From Cristatella mucedo (lineage: Eukaryota > Bryozoa > Phylactolaemata > Cristatellidae): 64,000 nucleotides of DNA. Shown here piece by piece: positions 52,690 through 63,880 of this stretch. The translations under genes were made by a program, and so were the position numbers. Under the pieces are notes generated by a model. It did not search any database. It was given only the letters and a program-made list of their open reading frames with translations, and was not told the DNA's origin. The stretch covers positions 2,761,001 through 2,825,000 of the forward strand of contig WPIO01000023.1 in assembly GCA_009760855.2 (NCBI GenBank). Direction: 5' to 3'. Every line of letters starts with the position of its first letter. The first letter of the stretch is position 1.

Positions 52690-54100
52690 TATAGAAGGCG
52701 ATCTGCACCCCTCCACCCCCCCTATAGTAATCGCGATGTCCTCTCTAGCCAGCTTTAGGAGCCGTTGTCACTTTAGGAGCCTTTCGGTCTCTTTCGGAGC
52801 CTTGCCGGCGAACGCCAGCTGGTTATCGCGTGATGATCACTCGAGCACGACCCCTTTGTTCGACACGCTTTCGCCTTGCTCGAGGGAGGAAGATCACGGA
52901 AGACAGAGCGCTCGCGATACAAGCAGCTCCTTCGCGCGTGCCTCCCCTTCTGCACCTTGCTTGTATTGTGCCCTATGCCCAGATGCATGTGCGTATGTTT
53001 CTCCTCGGCATCGTATTGGAAATCAGTCGGGGGGGGGGGTGAATTGAGACAGCCAGGGGGCTCTAGGCCAACCGAATCGGTGGTGTGTCCTGCCCACCCC
53101 CCCCACCTTTACCACAGGCAGATGGCCGTCACTGGAAGCCGTCGCGTCGAGGCTCTCTCCACTTTGACTCTCAAGACGGTCGCTGCCATAAAAGTAAATG
53201 AATACAATTCATTTGTATGGTGCCCTGAGAGAACAATCTCTTGCACTCACCTGTCTACTTCACCTACTGCTGCTGGCCAGGAGTCTGCCTCACCAAAACT
53301 CAATGAACACGAGACACCAGCTAGCATGATAGCATATCATCCCTCCCTATCTTGTAGCTTTGACGAAATACCCATTCGAAAAGGTACATTGAGCACGAAT
53401 CGCATTCACTTTTCAGTGTGTGCATAGCAGCAGTGGCATGGCAGTGAGGGAAATTTGTTAACCAAGTAATGCAGGCACGCGGCTTTGAATGTCGATGTAC
53501 TGCTACTTGGTGCCTGAGATAAAAAACTCATAAGTAGGGCAGCGAAGCTGCCCACAACAAAGCAACAATCGGAGCTGCCTCTTTTCGTCGTTCGAGAAGC
53601 AAAACAGCATGCTGTAGATATGACCCACGGTTATTTCTACAATACTGTTAACGCTATTCCCTTTTTTATACTAATACACCATGCCTTGCCCAGACAATAA
53701 AGGCAACTCGTACTCGTATTTTTTCATGGGAAGTCTTTTTCATCCCCAACCCTGTTTAGCATCGGCACCAAGCAGAGGCTGCGATTCGAATTTTCCAAAG
53801 CAAATTGCCAACCTCAAGCTTCCTTGAATGAACATATGCTCGAGAACTCGCGAATTTGCCACTGAGCGCACATATGCACACACAAGTAGCAGGCCTTTCT
53901 CGTGACACGCCCTCAATTCCCCCCTAAAATATGCTGCTCTTCATCTCGGCGGTATTTCAACGACACAAGAGGACTTCGGCAAAAAGCAAGGTGGCCGACG
54001 AAGGTAAAAAGCCTACCTACCAGCCTTAAAACGACTGCACCCAACTAAAGCCGCAAGGCAAGGATGGCCGCATAAGAAATACTGACTACAAGAGAAACGC
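52690..54100. other. No gene recognised; possible LINE-A remnant
   Basis: The frame 52876-53427 is open but featureless. A block at 53210-53235 (catttgtatggtgccctgag) resembles the LINE-A 3' terminus. Confidence 0.4.
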
Positions 54101-54103
54101 TGT

Positions 54104-54196
54104 CTCGATCTCACAATACCGAGACAGTGTCGTTTGTGTCGTTTGACTGAGAGTGGGCAGCACACTACAGTGGCTGCCTGTGTGCTCAAATTTATA
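54104..54196 (-). promoter_or_regulatory. Promoter-like duplicate of locus 1, opposite strand
   Basis: On the minus strand gctataaatttgagc is identical to the 15 bp around the locus 1 TATA box. Downstream, cattgtgagatcgag matches cattgtgacatcgag of locus 1, though about 30 bp further from the TATA box. No clear coding start follows. Confidence 0.4.
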
Positions 54197-54299
54197 GCGG
54201 TAGCCGCAGGCTGTCAGTACTAGACGATCACCAGCTGTTGTGGTGCGAGTGAGTCAGCAAATGAGGTACACGGGCTCCACCAATGTGCACTATAAAGTG

Positions 54300-55065
54300 C
54301 ACCAATGCTATCCAGGAATGCAGATTTAAAAGAGGCTGCAGCACAATTGGTGCATGCCTGCTCTCTGCCCACATATCCTCTGCACCGTGAAGTCCATGTG
54401 CCATTGCAATGTCATTGTCTGACTCTCATAGCTCTGAACTCTTTTTCAACTGAGATGGCCACTGTCGTGCTCGATGTGAGCCTCTATGGTACTGTGGCCG
54501 TCAAAACGTAGCACTGCCGATAGACAGACGCCTCAACCCACTGCTGCATCCATTAAAACTGCTGGATGTGTGCCTGGGCTGCGACTGCAGCACCACTACA
54601 GTGTGGGGAACACTTACCGTCGGTTCACCGACACGTGGGTGACTGTATCGGCAGACAAGATCAACGCAGAAGCGGCCACCGTTTCGGTGCCTCATCCGTG
54701 CCGACGGTGCATGGAAACAATCGGCAAGAGCAGTTGGCCCACTGGCTAACAAGCTAGCAAAGATGCATTTGAAAAGTCACGGCTGTCACAGTCAAAGTCG
54801 AGGCTCTTCGGGGCTGCCGAAGCTCGGTGCACCCAGGAATAGACTGGCCGCCTTTGCTTAGCTAGGCCTATTATGCCTAGAATAAATACCTTGGCCGGAA
54901 GTGGCACCGGTTCTTTTTTCGTTTGGCACAATTGAGCTGCTGGATGCACTACAAGAGCTCTCTTCTTGCATCGTCTCAGTCTCAGGCCACTGTTGAGGCT
55001 TGAGCCAGATCGAAGGTCAAAACCTGTCGCCTCCTGCCACGCATGATATGTTTGATCCCGTCTCT
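54300..55065 (+). pseudogene. TGF-beta-like locus 2: duplicated 3' end (intron end, exon 3, poly(A) region)
   Basis: A plus-strand copy of 45160-45750. The exon 3 counterpart starts at 54455 after acceptor ttcaactgag with MATVVLDVSLYGTVAVKT, then hits TAG at 54509. Downstream blocks match (cccactgctgcatcca; gactgtatcggcagac; cctttgcttagcta; AATAAA at 54881). No prodomain exon is found upstream, so this is a partial pseudogene. Confidence 0.65.
54881..54886 (+). terminator. Poly(A) signal remnant, locus 2
   Basis: AATAAA aligned with the signal of locus 1 at 45534. Confidence 0.4.
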
Positions 55066-55169
55066 TGCATTCAGGCATAACTTGTTTCCCTATATGAACA
55101 TCAAAGCTTTTAGCAGTAACTCGTCTTTAATAAAAGAAAAACAAGTTAGCTCACTCGACAGCCTCATGT

Positions 55170-55310
55170 ACGTTGAAGCCGAAGAGCCTTGACGGTTCTC
55201 ACCACCGCTTGCCGTGGGTAGCGAAGGATTGCACTGCAGGACTAGCGCCTACGATCTGGAGTCACGAAGAGCAAGCAACTAGCCATGAGCTAAAACCCAG
55301 AGGCGATGCG
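55170..55310 (-). mobile_element. Degenerate SINE-B remnant
   Basis: gaagagccttgacggttctc followed by accaccgcttgc and gaaggattgcactgcaggac follows the SINE-B body in order, with many changes. Confidence 0.5.
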
Positions 55311-55319
55311 GTAACTAGC

Positions 55320-56560
55320 CTCAGTATTCTGTTATACATATCAAATTTGCACTTTGCAAGAGCATCATTTCGTCGTTCCTGCCCTTGGCCTCAGCTTCGG
55401 GCAGCTGCCCACGATCACCTCTCCCCCTGCATCTCCGCGTCGACGAGGCGCAGCCGAAAAGACTGGCACTCGGCGACCGTCTCAGCCTCTTTCAGCTTCA
55501 CCTGCATCAGCTCGTCTAGCGCCGGCTGCACCGACGTCTGGGAAGCAGTGCCGACGCCCCGGCGCTCCTTCGCGGGCCTCTCCGGGTAGTTCTATCAAGC
55601 TCCTTCGCGAGCCCCTGCTGGTATTTCCGTCAGCCGTTTACGATTGACCTGCATCGGCAGCCTGAATACCTTGGTTAAGAGATCCACTTATCTGCTAAAG
55701 CGTATAACTTTTGCAGTGACCAAATTTATGCAACAAGTCAGCATCAGGTCTCCCGTTAGGCTTGCTGTGCCTCGACTAAAGGTCAAGGTCAGCCGATCGC
55801 CACTGCCTCCTTAAGACATAAACCTTAGGTAGACTGTTCAAGCTATCGATGCGACATACTGTGATAGACCAATGTAACATACCCAGCGATCAGAGGCCTC
55901 TGGCATGCGACTGTTTGTCGAATAAGAACTTCGCGGCAAGCAGGAAATGATCCTGAAACTTCCAGCTTTGCATGCATTTCAAGGAAAAACTGTTCCAAAA
56001 GAACTTATTTAATATGATCCGGTGTAAGGCCAACAATTTAAAGAAGTAGCGCATATTTATTAGACAGTTACTTTAAAAGGCATTATAAGGCAAATAAATG
56101 AGTGAGCCTATATTCCTTTAATGGCATTTGCAAAGTGCTAACTTTTTCAGCTAACACCATCAATAGCTGCGACCAGTGATCAGCATTTAGTTAATTTTCT
56201 AGCTACGTTAAAAACAGCTGCAATTTTGCACGTGGGCAACTTCTAAAGCTTGCACGTACCTGTGATTAATTTGTAGTGGCTTCGCTGCAAAATCCATCGC
56301 GGGTGCTTCAGAAAAGGCTGGCTGATTTTGATCTAGGCAGATCATCAAGGGACAGCAAAGCAACAAATCGGAAATGCCACTAGTTGCTAGGCGAGCAGCC
56401 TCTACGATTTAATCAGGTTTGTGAAATACAGTGACGAGATTGCAAGAACATTAAGATTGTATTTATATTAATCGCCAGGTGATTGACAGTATACAGCACG
56501 TGTCAGCTAACACTGCCTAGACACCAGGCTAATAAGCGACTTGGTCTCGTCTGCCGGTGG
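55320..56560. other. No gene recognised
   Basis: The frames at 55173-55647 are Ser/Ala/Pro-rich and featureless. The rest is AT-richer with no signal. Confidence 0.5.
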
Positions 56561-56851
56561 CTATGACCACGGCATGCCGGCATCGGTGCGAAACCTTCGA
56601 ACTTGGCTCGAAAGGCTTTTGTAGCGGTATGCAGAGCACGAGCACGTTTTGGCAACAGCCCCCGGCAACGTGCTCACGCCAAAGCCGCCAGCCCTCGTCA
56701 AGTAGATAAATATTAAGTCCTTCACAAGCTTCGGGGTGCACTCGGAGACGGGCCCGAAGATTGGCAGCAAGCGAACCTGACGCACCAGGGTTTCAAAGGT
56801 CCGCGGAGTGATGACCCTGTCACCATCACGACCCAGGCGATCGAGCGACAC
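56561..56851 (-). pseudogene. Locus 3 cystine-knot ligand C-terminal block
   Basis: Open for 97 codons. The order ETLVRQVRLLP, PVSECTPKLV, Tyr 12 residues after the Cys, LPGAVAKTCSC fits the alpha-3 helix to C-terminus of a TGF-beta/BMP ligand. The family normally ends one residue after C-x-C; here the frame runs about 24 further. The upstream half of the ligand domain is not readable. It is probably a decayed exon; whether it is expressed is unknown. Confidence 0.55.
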
Positions 56852-57393
56852 CTAGACAGGGCTCTCTCGGCACGATAGCTCTCTGAGCTCTGGCACTGGG
56901 CTGCAGTCGAGGCTGGTCTATGTCAGCAGCTAATGAGGCCTCGGCAGGCTTTCTGGTGTGCGGGCGTTGGCAAGCAAGAGCTTCAGGTCAAGCACGGCTG
57001 TCGTGATATGCGAAGAAGAAAAGCGGCTCCGTCGGCAATATGGCGAACAAGACACTGGCCACAGCGATGACGACAGCTGAGGCTTAATCTGCAATAGAGA
57101 AGGTAGAGGGGCCACACGGCCTGGCACCAGCCAGAAGTACCAACCGAAGGACATCGGCCACTAAGCGATAAATCATTCTGAGACGACTATATGACTGACC
57201 ACAAGGCACCTGGATGACTGAACATCCTCCTTAGGTGACTATGAGAAGCCTAGCTGCCGGAATCTAAAGGCCTACGGCAGCCTAGAAATCCTCAGGAGCC
57301 TGTAATCGCTACTGTGGAATATTCCTGTGGTCATTAATCAGTCCGAGTTTAGTGGGGGCTATATGGCTAACCATAAAAAGCTATCAAAACTAT

Positions 57394-57485
57394 CAGGGGT
57401 AAGGTGTTCTCCCTTAACGTCCAAGGTCGCAGGCTGGAGCCTTGTGGCGCATATAAAGCGCCAGAATAGAGATGAAGTTCTTTTT
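57394..57485 (+). mobile_element. SINE-A copy in locus 3 intron
   Basis: ggggtaaggtgttctccctt, then ggtcgcaggctggagcc, then atataaagcgccagaatag and agatgaagttc. The head and LINE-A-like tail match the copy at 18.8 kb. Confidence 0.6.
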
Positions 57486-58616
57486 TATATTATAATATTA
57501 TAATTCAGTATGATATAGTTAAGTTTTTATATATTCTCCCACAAAACTCTGTGCATAGGCATAGAAAAGAATTATTACAAATACGTTTGAACCGTCAAAA
57601 GGATAGACACAATTATCACTTCGCCCTACTGAGCCAGCCAATCAGAGCTTTAAGCGTGGCACTTTTTTGGGCATGGAGTGGGCTCGTGAGGCAAGTGGTC
57701 TGCCCATCGATAGCTGCTCCTTAGCTTAACCTCCAACTCTGAGCATTGTGAATCGAATAACAATTTTCCCCCAGCATAAGCATTGCTATTGTCAAAGCGA
57801 TTATATCCACAAGGCTACTGGTTCCCTAGCATACACTTGCTTCTTACTCGGTATTCCCAGCTACGTTTAACTACAAGGGGCAAGTAGCCAGCCACTTCTG
57901 CCGACTTCCGGTAGTGCAAACTCATCAAGATACAGGCCTAGTTTATCCACAATATTTACTGCCTATGGACCGGTCCTTACTCTTCCTCCTTTTCGTTCCG
58001 CGGTCTATGATTCAATCGCCACATTCAACCACAATCAAGAGACTGATACTGCTCGGAATTCAGCTACTCAATCGTCCAAATGATCCACAAAGCATACACT
58101 TCTATATTGAGACTTCAGAATAGTTGTGAATGAGAGCTAGGCGAGGAGGGAGCAGCACGCTAGATCTTACCTTTCCGACCGAGTCGTTTGGCAATTGAAT
58201 CAGGCACGACGGCGAGCCATCGGAGGCAGCCTCGGTTGGAGCTTTGTCAGAAGGCAGCTGCTTGGGCATTCTGATGTCGTGCCCACGGTCGGTCTTCGGC
58301 TCTGCTTCCCACTGCTTGGCCATAACTGTGCCGTCAACACGAATATGGCTGACGTCTTGGCTGTCGATGGCCCCCTGAAGCACCACCAAATTTAGCAGCT
58401 GCTAGTCGGCTTTCGACAGAATCACGCCGATGACGGTGAGCGAGAGCACGCCCTGGCATACAGCAGCCAAAACCTCAGCATCGCGTAACACTGCCAGGTC
58501 CAGTGGCGGTGATGTCATAAACTGACAGGTGCTCAGGCAGCCGGAAGCTCCATACTGTGACTGTCTTGTTGTTTACATTTTTGCTGAGCCCAAGATCAGA
58601 AGCACACAGAGAAAGG

Positions 58617-58617
<1 letters not shown>

Positions 58618-58667
<50 letters not shown>

Positions 58668-58678
58668 TATATATATAT
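58618..58678 (+). repeat. Alternating (CA)n(TA)n(CA)n(TA)n
   Basis: About 60 bp of purine-pyrimidine alternation, 35 bp upstream of the locus 3 prodomain exon. Confidence 0.95.
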
Positions 58679-59194
58679 GTGGCGATTCGAGGCGAAGACC
58701 AGCAAAATCATGTCAGCAGCTGAATTGCAGCATAGACCAAGTATAAGAGCAGCCCATCGACGGCTAACTAGCCTCACATACAGTCTGGCTTATACCACCT
58801 GGATTGGCTGGCGACAAACTATTCCCACTCAGAGACCATAGCTGGGGGAGATGCATCCCTGTCCGATGGCCATTCGAACTATGGCCACGTTCGTGCACCG
58901 AAGCCAACGAATCACTGCTCCTCCATTATTGTATGCTTGGTTTGGGCCATCCAACGACTGGTAGCCTACGACGCAGCCTCTGGTGAGGTGGAGAAAGGTA
59001 GCAGAAACGAGCCCCGAGCCTCTCTGACAAAGCACCAGTCGACCCAGGCCTCGATAGTGGAGGGCGCTGCCTGCAAAGTAAACAGAAGATGGAAGACAGC
59101 TGTTGAGTAGGCTGTAGTACGCAACGACAACTACTCTCCTACTGCCGACTATGGCACATCTTTATCAGCGGTCCCGAGCTGCTACTTCTATGCT

Positions 59195-59385
59195 ACTCAC
59201 TACCTCAACTGCTCTCCTGACTCTGCTATGCTTCCCACTTTCTCTTTGTTGCGTGAGACGAAGTCTGTTGGCTACCGAATGCGTACCGAAAGCCGCTTAG
59301 GCCGTGAGTTCGCTATACAAAACTCTCCTGCGTAACACCCACATGGTCTTTATGACTTTGTGGAGTTACAGACAGAGATACATAG
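59195..59385 (+). mobile_element. LINE-B 3'-terminal fragment
   Basis: Closely matches 10205-10390: caactgctctcctgactctg, gcgtaccgaaagccgcttag, cgctatacaaaactctcctg, ggtctttatgactttgtgga. It ends near acagagataca. Confidence 0.9.
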
Positions 59386-60130
59386 TAGGAATAGCGGTGG
59401 TACCCTCGACTTCTGCTTCACACTAATACACCTGCGATACAGCGGGCACTCGTTCCATGAAACCGGCAACCCACGCACACCCAAGCAAGATGTCTCATGT
59501 TCCTCGCTTCAAGCAGAGCTGGTTGTCCTAGCACGGGCTGCGGTTAGTCTTTCCTTCCGTTACTGATGAGGAAGCTGTAGCGCTGCACCTTCGCGAAGCT
59601 TTGCTACAGGGATTCAAGTTCCCAACTCAAGTCTGCGGTAATTTCGAGCCGCTGCCTGTTCTACCTTTTGCTCCAGCAGCCACCACCACCTCAACCCCCC
59701 CCCCGAACTGGCGGCCCGGTGACTGACATGCACCCTCTGGGTAAGGCTGAAAGCCAGGTGCAGGGGCTCAGATGTGGTCCTCTTTTGCTGTGGATCTACC
59801 TCCAGTGGGCATTCAAAGCAAAGGAGCCAAAAGGCAGCATATGGTCGCATCGTGTCTGCTGGGCAGCACCGCATCGCAGGCTTTCGAGAAATGTGCCCGT
59901 GTAACTCGTCTACACTGCAGGTCCGTGTCATTCACTTGAGCTGTCAACAGCCATCACCTGGCTGCAGTCAGGTGTCTCAGCAGCTGCAGCTCGAGAGCAG
60001 ATTATGCCAAGAATGGAAACATAACTACGGCCTTAAACTTAGCCCTGGTCCGGACCTGGCAGAGGCTCCGTGTGAGTGAGTGTGCGTGTGTGTGTGTGTG
60101 TGTGTAAGCGACTAGAACAAAGCCCAACCC

Positions 60131-60345
60131 TGTAATAAGATCGCAGCGCGATCGCCACCACCCGGCTGCCGCAGTCTGGCCACAGCTGTGTTGCCACCCG
60201 ATGAATAACCCTTGCCGGGCAGCTTGCCTGAATAGAGTCAAATACTGTAATCGGACCGCAGAGCAATCGCTGCCACTGGGAAGCCGCAGTTTACCGACAG
60301 CTGTTCTGATGAACCACTTGATTCCCGAATTCAATGCACCTGCAG
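60131..60345 (+). repeat. Diverged tandem duplication, about 115-bp unit
   Basis: gtaataagatcgcagcgcga ... gccgcagtctggccacagct and gtaatcggaccgcagagcaa ... gccgcagtttaccgacagct align in order. Confidence 0.75.
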
Positions 60346-61361
60346 CTGCTGCATCCGAAGCGCCGGCCTTGCCTCTTCAACGCCGCACCGAAGGCTGCTA
60401 GCCATTAGGTGCTGGCCCCTGGTGCCTGCCATAGCCTTCGGTGCTGGCCCCACGTGCCAATTGCACTTGCTGCAGGGTGCAGCCGCTGAACTGGGCCCGG
60501 CAGCTTGCAGTCGCTAAGCAGCACGCTGAGCAGCTAGCTATACGAATATACTGCAAAGCGCCGACTATTGACTTCGGAGGAGGGCCTCAGCTGACACTTG
60601 CTATTAGTACGTTATTAGTTATTATTAGTCCATAAACTAAATGTAGCGAAAGCACGAAGTGTGCAGCTTCGGTTTGACACAAACTGCCGCTCGTGTCTCG
60701 TACCAAAGTTACCTGCACAGCGCCAGCTCTGGAGCCTTGTATCGATGACGAAAGACGAATATATAGGCATTAGGTTGGCTGGTGACACTGTAAGCAGAAC
60801 GGCCATCCGAAGTTAGGCAGCATCCAGTTCAGGTCTTTTCCCAGTAGATTCCTGGCTGTGTTCCACTAAGCCACGAACTCCGTAATGATCTCTAGGAGCA
60901 GAACGGACATGGGTGCTGAACGCTCAGTACGCGTTCCGTTCACTGATTTCGACTGCTTCAGTCAGGACCACGGCAAACACGCCATTCATTTTCGAGCTAG
61001 CAAGCTTGAGGCTGCAAACAAACGCAGGCAGGATGGCTACTGAAGGTAGAAGAAAGCTTCACATATTGGCCACGGTTAATAATTAACACGGTTAAATATA
61101 GATGACCAGCTGAGGTCGGCACAAACCAACTCCAGCAAACCAGAAAAAGTATAGGGCCTGGTCGGAGAAGGTGTGTGCAGAGTAACATCTACAGATTCCA
61201 AGTAACCTGGCTGATGCATCAATGTAAATATTTCTTACGAAATTTCTAGATTAACCCAAAAGCGAAACTCTTCCGGCAGCTTCATGGAAAGGCATTGATC
61301 GCCTACAAATTGGTCAGCTAGGCAGCTGACGCCTCGGCTGGCAAAGGATAGTAACTGAATG

Positions 61362-61532
61362 ATAATACTAGCTGATTTAGCAGCCTCTTTCTATAGCGAA
61401 AGACGAGCCTTTACGGCTATCAATACCACTTGTAGCAGTAAAGGATCAGCCACCGCAAGACTCGAACTCATAACCTCGGTACCGAGGTCGTGAAAGGCAA
61501 CCACTTTACCTAGTGTCCCACCACGGCTCGCA
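61362..61532 (-). mobile_element. SINE-B copy, diverged
   Basis: The minus strand has gagttcgagtcttgcggtgg (weakened B box) and tagccgtaaaggctcgtctt, then tagaaagaggctgctaaatc. It abuts the end of inverted duplication arm 2. Confidence 0.8.
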
Positions 61533-61544
61533 AGGATAAGATAA

Positions 61545-62490
61545 GGAACTTCACTTCGATGCAGTTCAGTAAGACCAACCGCTTGGAGGCAGCCAACGAC
61601 CATGCGTCCTTTTCGGTCGACCGCGCACGCATTCTGCTCCTATTGGCAACAGGTGGCTGCCGGGACGACAGCACTGCAATAGCTTAAGGCACCTATTGCA
61701 AAGGTCAAAATTTTAAAACAAGATCTTTCTAAGCTAGACAAGATAGAATGCGCAGACGTCTGTTTGAACGCTAAGCAAAAGACTCTTCACCCAAATGAGC
61801 TGAAGACGTACTCCTCCCCATGGGCTCGTCCGAACGTTCTCGACGACTTTAGTGATCGTTCGTGGGTTTGTCAGCAAGTTTTCCGGCTGCTTTCCGCGCG
61901 CCTGGGAGTGTAGTGCGGAGGCGTGCACGGATAGCGGGTACGTCCAGCAGCTACTTTAGTTTCTAGTTCCGAGACCAAATTCACACTCAGATCACGGATA
62001 AGCTGCCGCCCATTCCTCACTTCCGTTTCCTCATCAGCCACTCGAGTTTACCTTCGTTGCACGTGCGGCTATGCCGACTGGGAACCTTTGATTAAACCAA
62101 TACTTTAATTTACGTCTTAGTCATACTCCTAATTAGTCCTGCTAGTTCGGGGCACGTGACACATTTTCCCTTGCACCGCGCAAGGGGTGGCGTCGAGGTC
62201 TCTGCTGTTCCCTGAGCCCGCCCCCAGTTCTTCCTGTGCTGGAGACCTCCACTCGGTGGCCCGAAATCATATTTCATTTCTAGGGCGTGGCAGGGGTGAT
62301 TAAGCTATTAACCCGACGTAGTCGAATGCTGCATTTTTCGTTTTTGGCAGCATAAGTGCCAACTGCCATCGCGGCATTTCGTTTATGGCTCAAGTTTGCA
62401 GCCCAAATCTAAACAAGAACTGCAGAGGGTAACGCAGGGAACTCGTCAAACCCGGAGACCGCCGATATGGAGTAGAGCGCCGTGCATACC
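61545..62490 (-). repeat. Inverted duplication arm 2
   Basis: Reverse complement matches 48290-49260 (see that entry). The coding-like frame survives in part and ends in AESSRKTC. Confidence 0.8.
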
Positions 62491-62837
62491 ACTCGCGACC
62501 CTCAGCGGCTCTACCCGCAAGCAGTGCTCTGTGGCGCAGGAGCGCGTGCAGACCGGAAGCGTGGGTGCCGTTGCGTACATCGTACCGCTCTGACTAGCAG
62601 ATGGGTTTACAGTGGGTGGTCGCAGGTGTCACCTCGTGTTGGAAAAAGAGCCTGAACTGTGGCCCTTGGAAGATGACCCAGGTTGCGTGTAGGAGTCAGG
62701 CAGCGAGAAATTCCTCGTTCCCTAGTGCAGGTCTCGCCGTTAGCTGTTGAGGCTATCCTGCCACTATTCAAACGCGGCTGTTGAATACGCAGACCGGCAC
62801 TTTCCCATATTTATCCCAAAAAAATCTTTGCAGATAG

Positions 62838-62906
62838 TGTCAAGTGCCTAGAAAGAGATTGAGTTCTCTGAGGGTTCTATGCATTATAATAATAATTATT
62901 ATTATC
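62838..62906 (+). mobile_element. LINE-A 3'-terminal fragment, plus strand
   Basis: tgcctagaaagagattgagt, then tctctgagggttctatgcat and (AAT/ATT)n: the 3' hairpin and tail only. Confidence 0.7.
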
Positions 62907-63459
62907 AGTATTAAATTCTTTAATTCGACGGCTCGCGATCCTTCCGATCTCTATAGAATTGTATAGTCACCTCAGCCAGTGTTGAAAGACACTAGTACGT
63001 GTTTGTTGCTTATAAACTGTTGGTAATGTGTGTTTTCAATCTTAATAACTATGTACTTGTATTTAATTGCCGCTACTTGTGGGGCTCCAACCCCGTCTGC
63101 TGAACGTAGGTATGGATGTAGGGAGGTGGGTTGGGCAGCCGGCCCTAGTCCGCACGCAAACCGACTTGCAAAGGTGAGTTGGTCAGCATGGCCTTCTCTT
63201 AGGCTTAATCCTGGCTATGCCTGCATAAATGGCTAAACTTTATGCATCTGCGAAAGTCAGGAAAAGCTGGAACTATGCAAGGAGCTATACTGGTTTTTCG
63301 TGTTAGCTCTCGGGATAGCCTAAACAGACGTCCGACTTCAGGAAATAAATTATATGTAATTTATATGTAGGGCCATCAGTTGCATGTTGCGTCAGGTGAT
63401 TGGTATTGGTAGCGTTTTTAGAAAATACACCGAAGGGGTTTAATAGCATCTCCCTGCAA

Positions 63460-63461
63460 TA

Positions 63462-63532
<71 letters not shown>

Positions 63533-63535
63533 ATA
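63460..63535 (+). repeat. (TA)n microsatellite
   Basis: About 37 TA units with two interruptions. Confidence 0.95.
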
Positions 63536-63544
63536 CGTCGATTG

Positions 63545-63880
63545 ACAGTGAGTTCTAGGCTCTGGGAGACTACGAACTAAGGACACGGTCTCCAAAGGAT
63601 CTGGGGAAGGTGATAGGCAGAGCTGAACGACTTGAGACCAAAAGAGGGGATAGGGCCATGCCTAGTCTGATTGGGAAATAGCTAATGGCGATTGAACTAG
63701 GAGAACTAGGCACTAGAATGAAGGGATTTAAAAGTGAATGACGGAGCCTTTAAGTCAATGCACTGCTTAATGGAGAGCCACTGCTGGTCGGTGAGAAGTG
63801 GCGTAATGTAGGTCTGGCGTTCGTGACAGACAAGCCAAGCTGCAACGTTTTGCACCACTTGTAAGCACCTACATATTAAT
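63545..63880 (-). mobile_element. LINE-A internal fragment
   Basis: The plus strand matches the LINE-A body: acggtctccaaaggat, aagtcaatgcactgcttaat and gtgagaagtggcgtaatgta, then caagctgcaacgttttgcac. The minus frame keeps VVQNVAAWLVCHERQTYITP. The segment between 63600 and 63700 is diverged. Confidence 0.8.

Larger units (their letters stand above)
56561..58583 (-). pseudogene. TGF-beta-like locus 3: unprocessed pseudogene with a ligand-domain remnant
   Basis: A minus-strand relative of locus 1. The exon 2 counterpart is 58583-58171 (413 nt; 410 in locus 1), after acceptor tcttgggctcag and before donor aag|gtaaga. It encodes VTVWSFRLPEHLSV, then, after a frame change and a TAG, IRVDGTVMAKQWEAEPK, matching IRVDITRLVKQWAAEPE of locus 1. 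The exon 3 counterpart (57007 to about 56938) reads ITTAVLDLKLLLANARTPE but its acceptor AG is lost. A further block (56851-56561, after ccctgtctag) encodes ECTPKLVKDLIFIYL and LPGAVAKTCSC. Its Cys, Pro, Tyr and C-x-C spacing equals that of the last third of a TGF-beta ligand, with one Cys where the family usually has two. Confidence 0.7.
58700..61360. other. No gene recognised apart from repeats listed
   Basis: Frames at 59614-60334 are repeat-derived or featureless. A homologue of locus 1 exon 1 was looked for upstream of locus 3 and not found. Confidence 0.5.
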
